Below are positions 1 through 7,557 of a stretch of 45,103 bases of DNA, piece by piece. A program made the position numbers and the translations under genes. Each line of letters opens with the position of its first letter. The stretch's first letter is position 1. The stretch is from Mycobacteriaceae bacterium (GTDB taxonomy: Bacteria > Actinomycetota > Actinomycetes > Mycobacteriales > Mycobacteriaceae), in contig JAFARC010000003.1 in NCBI GenBank assembly GCA_019245755.1, forward strand, positions 1 through 45,103. The letters run 5' to 3'. The notes under the pieces were generated by a model. The model had not been told where the DNA came from. It ran no database searches and saw only the letters and a program-made list of their open reading frames with translations.

Positions 1-1544
1 TACTCACCGGTGTCGCGCAACTCCTGAGTGCGTTCCCGAAGCTCGTCGTTGATCGAGCGCAGCTCGTCGTTGGTCGACTGCTGCTCCTCGTTCATCGTCT
101 CGAGCTCTTCGTTGGTGGACTGGAGCTCCTCATTCGTCGTCTCGAGCTCTTCGTTGGTGGACTGCAGCTCCTCGTTGGTAGTCTCCAGCTCCTCCACCGT
201 GGACTGCAGCTCCTCGTTGGTGGTCTCGAGTTCTTCGTTGGTGGACTGCAGCTCCTCGTACGCCGTTTCGAGCTGCCGATTCGTTTGGACCACCTTGTTG
301 AGCAGCGTCCGGGTCGCGGTCACGTCAAAGAACACGATCGACACGCCGAGCAGACCGTTGTCGGCGTCCACTAGCGGGTTGATGTGGATCTCATACCACA
401 GCGTTTCCGAGCCGGGCCGCTGCCATCTGACGTCCTGAACCCGCGCCGAGCGCCGCTGAATCTTGGCCTGTTCGAGGTAGGCGCGCAGCTCGACCGGCCG
501 GTACGACACCTCCAGGTCGCGCAGCAGTCGGCCGATGTCATGCGCCGACAACCCGAATGTCGACTCGGCCTGCTGGTTGATCATGGCGACGGTGTCCTCA
601 CCCGTCACAACGATTTGGGCGACCGGGCTGGCGCGGAAGGCAAGGTCTCGAATGGTGGTCAGCCCCGGCGGGTCGCCGAGACGCTCCAGTGGAGCGCCCG
701 CCGGGGCGAGGCGGTTGACGTACACGTGTGACCCGACGGCCTTGCGGAAGATGCGATGCTTGAGGTTGAGCGGCGTGAACCGGTCGCTGTGGCTCAGCAA
801 CATCTCGGCGCGGCCCAGGAACAAGGTGCCCTGCGGTGCGAGCGCGAAATGCAGGCGGCCCAATACATTACGCTGTGTCTCGGCGTTGAGGTACATCAAC
901 GTGTTGCGGCACACCAGCAGGTCGACACGTGAAATCGGGGCGTCCTTGACGAGGTCGTTTGGCCCAAAGATGACCATTCGTCGAAGGTCGGTGCGAAAAA
1001 CGTACCGGCCGTTGACATTCTCGAAATACCGCTCGAGCATCCCCGGTGGGACCGATTCAACGGCCTTGGCGTCATAGGAGGCGGCGCGCGCCTCGGTCAA
1101 CGCGCTTTCATCGACGTCGGTGGCGTAGATCTTGACCCGCTGCCGAAACTCCTCGGTTCCGAGCGCGTCGGCGAGCAGCATCGCCAGCGTGTAGGCCTCC
1201 TGGCCGGACGCGCAGCCCGCGCTCCACACCCTGATCGGGTCGCCCGGCGTGCGCTCGGCGAGCATCCCCGGGACGACTTCGTCGCGGAGGTAATCCCAGG
1301 AGTCTGGATCTCGGAAGAACGCGGTGACGTTGATCAGAATCGTGTTGAACAGCGAAACGAACTCATCCGAACTCGCCTGCAGCACGTCGAGGTATTCCTC
1401 GAACGTCTCGTAACCGGCCTGCTCCATCCGGTGCCGCACCCGTCGCATCAGCGACGTGCGTTTGTAGCCGGTGAAGTCGAAGCCGCGGGAATCCCGGAGA
1501 TACCGCAGCAAGGCCTCGAAGGCCTCGTCCCGCTGCCCGTCCAT
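1..1544 (-). CDS. CheR-type methyltransferase with PAS domain and coiled coil (partial, C-terminus off the window)
   Basis: The minus-strand frame is open from an ATG at 1544 to the window edge: 514 codons, no stop seen. Residues ~10-90 match the CheR N-terminal domain (RRVRHRMEQAG, NVTAFFRDP). Residues ~95-265 match the SAM-dependent methyltransferase domain (VWSAGCASGQEAYTLA at 106-121, DLLVCRNTLMYL at 208-219). A PAS-like domain covers ~300-410. Residues ~412-510 are a heptad coiled coil built from alternating ELQSTNE and ELETTNE units. This CheR-PAS-coiled-coil layout is typical of CheB/CheR hybrid sensor proteins; here CheB is a separate gene upstream. By family it would methylate glutamates of a partner protein, but no chemoreceptor is encoded nearby, so the target is unknown. 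What follows the coiled coil (kinase, phosphatase or nothing) cannot be seen. Confidence 0.88.
   Translation of the reverse strand, partial: MDGQRDEAFEALLRYLRDSRGFDFTGYKRTSLMRRVRHRMEQAGYETFEEYLDVLQASSDEFVSLFNTILINVTAFFRDPDSWDYLRDEVVPGMLAERTPGDPIRVWSAGCASGQEAYTLAMLLADALGTEEFRQRVKIYATDVDESALTEARAASYDAKAVESVPPGMLERYFENVNGRYVFRTDLRRMVIFGPNDLVKDAPISRVDLLVCRNTLMYLNAETQRNVLGRLHFALAPQGTLFLGRAEMLLSHSDRFTPLNLKHRIFRKAVGSHVYVNRLAPAGAPLERLGDPPGLTTIRDLAFRASPVAQIVVTGEDTVAMINQQAESTFGLSAHDIGRLLRDLEVSYRPVELRAYLEQAKIQRRSARVQDVRWQRPGSETLWYEIHINPLVDADNGLLGVSIVFFDVTATRTLLNKVVQTNRQLETAYEELQSTNEELETTNEELQSTVEELETTNEELQSTNEELETTNEELQSTNEELETMNEEQQSTNDELRSINDELRERTQELRDTGE
60..265 (-). repeat. 42-bp in-frame tandem repeat encoding a heptad coiled coil
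   Basis: About five 42-bp units are in exact register: near-identical segments beginning CTCGAG (or CTCCAG) start at 99, 141, 183 and 225. On the minus strand each unit encodes 14 residues, two heptads of the form ELQSTNE-ELETTNE. Nucleotide identity between copies is high, implying recent duplication or gene conversion and a possibility of copy-number change without frameshift. Confidence 0.85.
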
Positions 1545-1593
1545 GTCGCCCCGTCCGCCCTAGCTTGCCCGAGGCGTTGAAGATTACTCGCCC

Positions 1594-2388
1594 TTAAAGC
1601 CGGTTTTCTGGACCGAGCACCGCCCACACCGTTTTCCCCGACGGTGTCGGGGCGGTGCCCCAGCTACGGCACAGCGCGGCCACGATGGCCAGACCCGACA
1701 CCTCGTCGCCCCCGCGCCTGGAACGTTCGCGTCGGGCCGCCGGTGCCGAGCTGCCGTCCTCGACGGCCACGGTCACCACATCCCCGCTGATCTCCAGCCG
1801 GAGGAACGGCGCGCTGTCGGTGTGCTGAAGAACGTTCTCGACGAACACGGTCACCACCAGCTTGGCCACCGCCACCAGGTCCGGCCGCGTCCACTCCGTC
1901 AGCCACTCGGCCATCAATTGACGCGACCTGGCCACGCTGCCCGGCGTCGCCGCCAACTTCGCAGTCCGCCGGTGCCGCGGCGCCGGGTGATGCCCGGGGC
2001 CGGTCAACGCGCCAACCGCCTCCCCGGTCGAGGCGTATACCGGCACATAGCGTGCGACGCCGTTGCGATGGATCGCCTCGCGGCCGTCGTGATGCGCGCA
2101 CACCAGGGCCATCGGCACATCCGGCCACTGCGTCACGTGCCAGCGGGCGCTGGTGAACACCACCCAGGCCGATTGTGCCGGAACCACCAGGGCGCTGACA
2201 TCGACGATCACGGCGAGAGGTTCATCGAGCGCAGCCTTGATGATCGCGTCCCGCAACGACAAGTACGTGGAGCTGTTCAGCAGCCCTGTCGCGTGGAGGA
2301 TGCAGGCACCCGCCCTCTCCTCGGCGGAGACGGCCAGCGAGCCCCCATGATCAGCCGGCACCACGCTCACCCGCACGGCCATACGCAT
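1594..2388 (-). CDS. STAS domain fused to HATPase (anti-sigma / anti-anti-sigma type regulator)
   Basis: 264 residues from the ATG at 2388. That start overlaps the end of the upstream cheB-like gene by 38 bp; an in-frame ATG at 2382 or GTG codons at 2376, 2370 and 2364 would shorten the overlap. Residues ~15-125 resemble a STAS domain, with VDVSALVVPAQSAW (62-75) in the place of the usual phospho-serine loop. Residues ~150-260 resemble a GHKL/HATPase_c domain of the RsbW type: N-box FVENVLQH at 182-189, VEDGSS around 209, and GLAIVAALCRSWG near 232. A STAS plus kinase-like ATPase on one chain suggests a self-contained partner-switching module controlling a sigma factor. It probably corresponds to M. 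tuberculosis Rv0941c, judged from position and memory. It lies between CheB and CheR genes on one strand, so the three are likely co-transcribed. Confidence 0.8.
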   Translation of the reverse strand: MRMAVRVSVVPADHGGSLAVSAEERAGACILHATGLLNSSTYLSLRDAIIKAALDEPLAVIVDVSALVVPAQSAWVVFTSARWHVTQWPDVPMALVCAHHDGREAIHRNGVARYVPVYASTGEAVGALTGPGHHPAPRHRRTAKLAATPGSVARSRQLMAEWLTEWTRPDLVAVAKLVVTVFVENVLQHTDSAPFLRLEISGDVVTVAVEDGSSAPAARRERSRRGGDEVSGLAIVAALCRSWGTAPTPSGKTVWAVLGPENRL

Positions 2389-3373
2389 CACAGATACGCT
2401 CACCGAGCACCGCCATCGCATGTTCGGCCTCGTCGGCGAGCGCGCTGTACCTGTCGTACAGCTGCCCCGCCCCCAAACTGTCGGCCATCCTGCGGGCCAG
2501 CTTGCTTTTCTCCTGCAGGCTGCGGACCGCCACCCACAGCGCGTTCTCGACCTCTTCGTCACGGGCCCGCAGCAACGCCTCGCCGGTCCACGCGTGGCCC
2601 ACCCGGCACCGGTAATTGCCCTGGTTGACCTCCTGCAGGGAGCCGTGGCAATCCGGGCAGACGTAACCCGACGGCGGTCCCAGCGCCTCGGTGTCGAGCC
2701 GGGTCGAGAACCGCCGGCCCATGGCGATGCGGTTTTCAAACTCCAGTTTCGCGTCGCGCTCCATGGTCGGCTCCTCGAATTCCCGTTGAGCGAGTTTTGC
2801 CAGCAGGCCGCCGACTTCGGCGGCGCTGGCCAAGTGGTCCACGACGCCCGCGTCGATCGCGTTCTGCGGCATGGCCGGAAAAAGCGCGTCGGTTGGTCGT
2901 TGCGCAATGGTGGTGCCGCCCCGGGAACGGATCGCCGCCGATCCGAGCACCCCATCGTCGAGCACCCCGGACAACACCACGCCGACCGCGCGGGGGCCGT
3001 GCGCCAGCGCCACCGAGCGGAAGAGCGCGTTGATCGCCGGCCGATGCCCGTTCTCGGTGGGACCGTCCGAGAGCACCACCCGGCTGTCTTGGACGAGCAG
3101 GTGCTGATCCGGAACGGCGACGTAGACCTGGCCGCTGCGAAGCTGAGCACCGTGAACCGCCGCGACGGCGGTAAGCGGTCCGCTGCGGTCAAGGATCCGG
3201 GCAAGCACGCTGGGCGCGCCGGCGGGCATGTGCAACACCACAAGAACAGAGGACTGCAGGTGGTGCGGCAGGCTGCCCGCGAGTTTGGTCAGCGCCTCAA
3301 CCCCTCCGGCCGAGGCGCCCACCGCCACCACGCTGGACGGCTCGTTGGACCCGTTCGCCGCCATTCCCATCAC
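2351..3373 (-). CDS. Stand-alone CheB-type methylesterase with C-terminal zinc ribbon
   Basis: 340 residues from a GTG at 3373; ATGs at 3370 and 3364 are alternative starts. The CheB catalytic domain spans ~12-195. The expected triad is visible: Ser21 in GASAGG, His48 in VVLHMPAG, and an Asp in GVVLSGVLDDG (139 or 140). There is no N-terminal receiver domain, so it is not regulated like enterobacterial CheB. After the catalytic domain comes a zinc-ribbon-like Cys239-x2-Cys242 ... Cys256-x3-His260 cluster and a helical tail. By family it demethylates or deamidates glutamyl residues of a receptor-like partner, opposing the CheR two genes downstream. It is the first gene of the minus-strand operon. 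Confidence 0.85.
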   Translation of the reverse strand: MMGMAANGSNEPSSVVAVGASAGGVEALTKLAGSLPHHLQSSVLVVLHMPAGAPSVLARILDRSGPLTAVAAVHGAQLRSGQVYVAVPDQHLLVQDSRVVLSDGPTENGHRPAINALFRSVALAHGPRAVGVVLSGVLDDGVLGSAAIRSRGGTTIAQRPTDALFPAMPQNAIDAGVVDHLASAAEVGGLLAKLAQREFEEPTMERDAKLEFENRIAMGRRFSTRLDTEALGPPSGYVCPDCHGSLQEVNQGNYRCRVGHAWTGEALLRARDEEVENALWVAVRSLQEKSKLARRMADSLGAGQLYDRYSALADEAEHAMAVLGERICDAYGRAGERGAG

Positions 3374-3584
3374 GTAGCGGTTACCCGGCTAACGTATCGG
3401 GCAATCTTTCGGCGGCCCGATTCCAAAAATTTATTGGTCGTTCTCGGCATACCGAGCACGCCGAATTCGGCTCCCCGGCATGCGTCCGGGAGGTGTAAAA
3501 GGATCCCAGCTCGGCCTGTCGAAGCCGGCTGGAGGTTCAACGGGCCACCCAGGGGTTTCAGGAAGTGCGCGCATACTCGCCAAC

Positions 3585-4502
3585 GTGACTGAACTGCAGC
3601 GCTACATCGCCGAAGAGATCGCCACCGACCACATCGACGGCCTGCTGTCGCGGCGGGAGGCGTTACGCCGCCTAGCCCTGCTCGGCCTCGGCACCGCGGC
3701 CGCCACCGCGCTGATCGCCGCCTGCGGAAACGCCAAACAGGCCACCTCGACGTCATCGTCCGGCTCGCCCGCCACCAGCCCGGCGACGACGTCGACATCG
3801 AAGCCGCCCGGGATGGATCACGCGTTGCCAACCGCCCCGATCGTGTGGGCTGGGCCGAACGGACAATTGCAGGGCGCATGGGCAGAGGCCGCAACCCCGC
3901 GCGGCGGCGTGTTGGTCATCCACGAGAACCGGGGGCTCAACGACTGGGTCCGCTCGGTGGCGGGCCGATTCGGCGGCGCCGGCTATTCCGGCCTGGCCAT
4001 CGATCTGCTGTCCGAGGAGGGCGGCACCGCCACGTTCACCGACCCGGCCCAGGCCACCGCCGCGCTCAGCAAAGTGCCGCCGGACCGGTTCGTCGCCGAC
4101 ATGAAGTCCGGTGTCGACGAACTGCAGCGCAGGGTGCCCGGCAAGAAAGTGGCGGTGGTGGGGTTCTGCTTCGGCGGCGGGCTGGTCTGGCGACTGCTGG
4201 CCTCCGGTGAGCCGCAATTGGCTGCGGCCGTGCCGTTCTACGGCCCGCTGCCCGACAACCCCGACTTCTCCGGCTCCAAGGCGGCCGTGCTCGCGTTCTA
4301 CGGCGCCCTGGACAACCGCGTGACGTCGACCAAGGATGCGGCCAAAGCGGCGCTGGACAAGGCCGGGCTGGTCAACCAGGTCGTCGTCGAACCCAACGCC
4401 GATCACGCGTTCTTCAACGACACCGGTCCGCGGTACAACGCGTCAGCCTCAGTCGACGCGTGGAGCAAGACACTCGATTGGTTCGGCAAATACGTTGGCT
4501 AG
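3585..4502 (+). CDS. Dienelactone hydrolase family protein, Tat/lipoprotein-type export signal
   Basis: 305 residues from the GTG at 3585. The open frame extends further upstream, but homology-like sequence begins here. The N-terminus has a twin-arginine-like stretch (SRREALRRLALLGLG at 22-36) followed by a lipobox-like ALIAAC with Cys47, then a Ser/Thr/Pro linker (~50-75), so the enzyme is probably exported and membrane anchored. The alpha/beta hydrolase domain carries the dienelactone hydrolase set: Glu114 in VIHENRG, Cys195 nucleophile in GFCFGGG, Asp243 in YGALDN, His274 in DHAFF. The physiological substrate cannot be deduced. It ends 3 bp before cobF, suggesting co-transcription rather than shared function. 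Confidence 0.85.
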   Translation: MTELQRYIAEEIATDHIDGLLSRREALRRLALLGLGTAAATALIAACGNAKQATSTSSSGSPATSPATTSTSKPPGMDHALPTAPIVWAGPNGQLQGAWAEAATPRGGVLVIHENRGLNDWVRSVAGRFGGAGYSGLAIDLLSEEGGTATFTDPAQATAALSKVPPDRFVADMKSGVDELQRRVPGKKVAVVGFCFGGGLVWRLLASGEPQLAAAVPFYGPLPDNPDFSGSKAAVLAFYGALDNRVTSTKDAAKAALDKAGLVNQVVVEPNADHAFFNDTGPRYNASASVDAWSKTLDWFGKYVG

Positions 4503-4505
4503 CCG

Positions 4506-5273
4506 ATGAGGCGGATCCACGTCATCGGCATCGGCGCCGGCGACCCCGGATACCTCACCGCGCAGGCCGTTTCGGCGCTCAACGAGACCCGGGTCTTCTT
4601 CGTCATGGACAAGGGCGCCGACAAACGTGGGCTGGTCGCGATGCGCCGGGAGATCTGCGGACGCTTCATCGAGGACCCGGAGCGCTACCGGTTCGTTGAG
4701 CTGGTCGACCCGCCACGCGCCCGCGGCGGCGACTATCGGGTGGGCGTCACCGATTGGCACGCCGCACGCGCACAGGTATGGGCCGATGCGATCGTGGCGG
4801 AGTTGGGGCCCGACGACGTCGGGGCGTTTCTGGCGTGGGGTGACCCGGCCCTGTACGACAGCACCTTACGGATCCTTGACGCCGTCGCCGCGCATGTGGA
4901 CATCGACTACGACGTCATCCCCGGGATCACCGCCGTCCAGGCCCTCACAGCGCGACATCGCATACCCCTCAACGAGATCGGCGAGCCCGTGCTGATCACC
5001 ACCGGCCGTCAGCTGTCTGGTGAGTTTGGGACATCCGGGACGTCCGGTGAGTTGCGCGGCACCACGGTGGTGATGCTTGACGGCGACTGTGCGTTCCGCA
5101 AATGCCCGCCAGCGACGCGGATCTGGTGGGGCGCCTACCTCGGGACGGAGCACGAGCTGCTGGTCGCGGGCACCGTGGGCGACGTGGCGGATCGGATCGT
5201 CGCACTGCGGGCAGACGCCCGCGCGCGGCACAGCTGGATCATGGACATATATCTGCTGCGGCCGCCCGAATGA
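4506..5273 (+). CDS. cobF: Precorrin-6A synthase (deacetylating), CobF
   Basis: 255 residues, ATG at 4506. The N-terminal IHVIGIGAGDPGYLTAQAV is the signature of tetrapyrrole methylases; LAWGDPALYDST (~118-129) and DVIPGITAVQAL (~138-149) are the family's central SAM-binding motifs, and the length fits CobF. The enzyme methylates C-1 of precorrin-5 with loss of acetate in aerobic cobalamin synthesis. No other cob gene and no cobalamin riboswitch is seen in the window, so it is a lone pathway gene here. M. tuberculosis lacks cobF while M. canettii and other mycobacteria have it; the site next to fpg2 matches that ancestral arrangement as I recall it. Confidence 0.93.
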   Translation: MRRIHVIGIGAGDPGYLTAQAVSALNETRVFFVMDKGADKRGLVAMRREICGRFIEDPERYRFVELVDPPRARGGDYRVGVTDWHAARAQVWADAIVAELGPDDVGAFLAWGDPALYDSTLRILDAVAAHVDIDYDVIPGITAVQALTARHRIPLNEIGEPVLITTGRQLSGEFGTSGTSGELRGTTVVMLDGDCAFRKCPPATRIWWGAYLGTEHELLVAGTVGDVADRIVALRADARARHSWIMDIYLLRPPE

Positions 5274-5282
5274 CCTCCAGAC

Positions 5283-5305
5283 TCGCGGTTACGGTAATCC
5301 CGCGA
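5283..5305 (+). terminator. Hairpin just after cobF, possible terminator
   Basis: TCGCGG-TTA, loop CGG, TAA-(TC bulge)-CCGCGA: a nine-pair stem with a two-base bulge, starting 10 bp after the cobF stop. No U-tract follows, as is common for mycobacterial terminators, so this is only a candidate. Confidence 0.35.
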
Positions 5306-5439
5306 CCGGTATCTGCGGGGCGCCGGGAGGTAAAGCCGCCACCCACGAGAAGGGTTGTGTTCTCCGCGGATTCGTGGCAACGCCAAGGTTCGGATCGTGT
5401 CGGTTCGGCCGGTGACGGCGCCGTGGCAGGATCATCGGC

Positions 5440-5841
5440 ATGGGGCCCTTTCTCTTCCGTGCCGCGCTGACCGGTGTCGCACTATGGGTGGTCACACTGA
5501 TCGTCCCGGGCATGCGGTTCGTCGGCGGCAACACGACGTGGCAGAAGATCGGCATCATCTTCGTCGTCGCGGTGATCTTCGGTCTCGTCAACGCGATCAT
5601 CAAACCGATCGTGGCGATACTTTCGATCCCGCTCTACATCCTGACGCTGGGGCTGTTCCACATCGTCGTCAACGCGTTGGTGCTCTGGATCACCGCCTCG
5701 ATCACGCACCACACCACGCACTGGGGGCTGCAGATCGACCACTTCTGGTGGACCGCGATCTGGGCCGCGATCGTCTTGGCGATCGTGAGCTGGCTGCTGT
5801 CGCTGGTGGTGGGAGACGTCAGCCGCGTCGCTCGCCGGTGA
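5440..5841 (+). CDS. Small four-helix membrane protein, phage holin 4_2 / YvlD family
   Basis: 133 residues, ATG at 5440. Four hydrophobic segments are visible at roughly 4-24, 36-58, 62-84 and 100-125, with characteristic IFGLVNAIIKPIVAILSIP and LGLFHIVVNALVLWI stretches of the PF04020-type family (YvlD-like). Despite the family name, chromosomal members are not lysis proteins of a prophage, and no phage genes surround it. Function in mycobacteria is unknown; an envelope-stress link is inferred from YvlD in Bacillus. It lies 166 bp after cobF and 56 bp before fpg2 on the same strand. Confidence 0.8.
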   Translation: MGPFLFRAALTGVALWVVTLIVPGMRFVGGNTTWQKIGIIFVVAVIFGLVNAIIKPIVAILSIPLYILTLGLFHIVVNALVLWITASITHHTTHWGLQIDHFWWTAIWAAIVLAIVSWLLSLVVGDVSRVARR

Positions 5842-5897
5842 TCGGCCACATGCCCGCTACCTCGACAGGTGTCCGGTGAGATCGGCAAACTGGACGG

Positions 5898-6761
5898 GTG
5901 CCGGAATTACCCGAAATCGAAGCGCTCGCGAACCATTTGCGTCGTCACGCCGTCGGCCTGCCGGTCGGGCGGGTGGACGTGTCCGCGTTCTCGGCGCTCA
6001 AGACGTTCGATCCGCCGATCACCGTCCTGCACGGGCGCACCGTGACCGGCGCCAACCGGTGGGGCAAGTACCTGGGCTTGCAGGCCGGGGACCTGCACCT
6101 GATCACCCACCTCTCGCGGGCGGGGTGGCTGCGGTGGTCCGGCAGGCTGGCCGGCGCGCCGCTCAAGCCGGGCAAGGGGCCAATCGCGCTGCGGGTGCAT
6201 CTCGGCACGCCCGGCGACGCGCCGGGCTTCGACCTGACCGAGGCCGGCACGCAGAAGCGGCTGGCGGTGTGGATGGTCTACGACCCTGTGCTGGTTCCCG
6301 GCATCGCGACGCTGGGCCCTGACGCACTGGAAGTCACCGCCGAGAAGCTGGTCGGCCTGCTGGCCGGCAACAGCGGCCGGATCAAGACCGTGATCACGGA
6401 TCAGAAGGTGATCGCCGGCATCGGCAACGCCTACAGCGACGAAATCCTGCACGTGGCCAAGCTGTCGCCGTTCGCGACAGCCGGAAAGCTGAGCACCGCC
6501 CAGATTGCCGACCTGCACGACGCGATGGTGTCGGTGCTCACCGACGCGGTATCGCGGTCGGTGGGCCAGCAGGCCGCCACCCTCAAAGGCGAGAAGCGGT
6601 CGGGTCTGCGGGTGCACGACCGCACCGGCCTGCCGTGCCCGGTCTGCGGGGACACCGTCCGACAGGTCTCGTTCGCCGACAAGTCGTTGCAGTACTGCCC
6701 GACCTGCCAGACCGGCGGCAAAACCCTAGCCGACCGGCGGATGTCGCGACTTCTCAAGTGA
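5898..6761 (+). CDS. fpg2: Full-length Fpg/Nei-family DNA glycosylase
   Basis: 287 residues from the GTG at 5898, which directly produces the obligatory (M)PELPEIEAL N-terminus: Pro2 is the Schiff-base nucleophile and Glu3 the general acid. The helix-two-turn-helix region includes IAGIGNAYSDEILHVAKLSP (~175-194). A C-terminal zinc finger has Cys247-x2-Cys250 and Cys267-x2-Cys270. All elements for base excision of oxidised bases with beta-elimination are therefore present. The M. tuberculosis homologue Rv0944 is, as I recall, a shortened form lacking the N-terminal catalytic end, so this copy should be the functional ancestral state. Confidence 0.88.
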   Translation: MPELPEIEALANHLRRHAVGLPVGRVDVSAFSALKTFDPPITVLHGRTVTGANRWGKYLGLQAGDLHLITHLSRAGWLRWSGRLAGAPLKPGKGPIALRVHLGTPGDAPGFDLTEAGTQKRLAVWMVYDPVLVPGIATLGPDALEVTAEKLVGLLAGNSGRIKTVITDQKVIAGIGNAYSDEILHVAKLSPFATAGKLSTAQIADLHDAMVSVLTDAVSRSVGQQAATLKGEKRSGLRVHDRTGLPCPVCGDTVRQVSFADKSLQYCPTCQTGGKTLADRRMSRLLK

Positions 6762-6798
6762 GTGCTCCGGCCACCACCGCGCTGGCTACGCTGTCGGG

Positions 6799-7548
6799 GT
6801 GACACGTCAGAAAATCCTCATCACCGGCGCGAGCTCCGGCCTGGGGGCCGGCATGGCCCGGGCGTTCGCCGGGAAAGGCCGCGACCTGGCGCTGTGCGCC
6901 CGCCGCACCGAGCGGCTCGAGGAACTCAAGGCGGAGCTGACCGGACGCCATCCCGACATCACGGTGGCCGTCGCAGAACTCGACGTCAACGACCACGAGC
7001 AGGTGCCCAAGGTCTTCGCTGCGCTCGGCGACGCGCTGGGCGGCATCGACCGGATCATCGTCAACGCCGGCATCGGAAAGGGCGCCCCGCTCGGATCGGG
7101 CAAGCTGTGGGCGAACAAGGCCACCATCGAAACGAATCTGGTCAGCGCCCTGGTCCAGATAGAGACCGCGATCGAGATTTTCGCCAAGGCCGGATCCGGG
7201 CATCTGGTGCTGATCTCGTCGGTGCTCGGCAACAAGGGTGTGCCCGGCATCAAAGCGGCCTACGCCGCCAGCAAGGCCGGCGTCTCGTCACTGGGCGAAT
7301 CGTTGCGCGCCGAATACCCGAACGGCCCGATACGGGTGACGGTGCTCGAGCCGGGCTACATCGAGTCGGAGATGACCGCCAAGTCGGCCACCACCATGTT
7401 GATGGTCGACAACGAAACCGGGGTACGTGCCATGGTCGACGCGATCGAACGTGAGCGCGGCCACGCCATCGTTCCGCGCTGGCCGTGGGCGCCGCTGGTG
7501 CCGCTGCTCAAGGTCCTGCCGCCCCGTTTCACCAAGCCATTCGCCTGA
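6799..7548 (+). CDS. Short-chain dehydrogenase/reductase
   Basis: 249 residues, GTG at 6799. A Rossmann fold with cofactor motif ITGASSGLGAGMARAF (~8-23), NAGIG (~91-95), a catalytic Ser in VLISSVLG and YAASKAG containing the active-site Tyr-x3-Lys. Arg residues after beta-strand 2 (CARRTERLEE) suggest NADP(H) preference. It is the counterpart of Rv0945 by position. The substrate is not inferable. It converges on pgi with only 2 bp between the stop codons. Confidence 0.88.
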   Translation: MTRQKILITGASSGLGAGMARAFAGKGRDLALCARRTERLEELKAELTGRHPDITVAVAELDVNDHEQVPKVFAALGDALGGIDRIIVNAGIGKGAPLGSGKLWANKATIETNLVSALVQIETAIEIFAKAGSGHLVLISSVLGNKGVPGIKAAYAASKAGVSSLGESLRAEYPNGPIRVTVLEPGYIESEMTAKSATTMLMVDNETGVRAMVDAIERERGHAIVPRWPWAPLVPLLKVLPPRFTKPFA

Positions 7549-7557
7549 TCTCAGGCG
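7542..7557. repeat. Palindrome containing the two facing stop codons of the SDR gene and pgi
   Basis: CGCCTGA-TC-TCAGGCG: a perfect 7-bp inverted repeat with a 2-bp centre. Each arm carries the TGA stop of one of the two convergent genes. It is the only structure available to separate the transcripts and is too tight for a standard terminator loop. Confidence 0.6.

Noticed and set aside
60..265. CRISPR-like regular repeats
   Set aside because: The 42-bp units are contiguous with no spacers and lie in frame within a coiled-coil coding region.
3374..3584. SigF-type promoter (GTTT ... GGGTA) upstream of cheB
   Set aside because: A GGGTAA occurs near the start, but no GTTT lies at the right spacing, so the match is not supportable.
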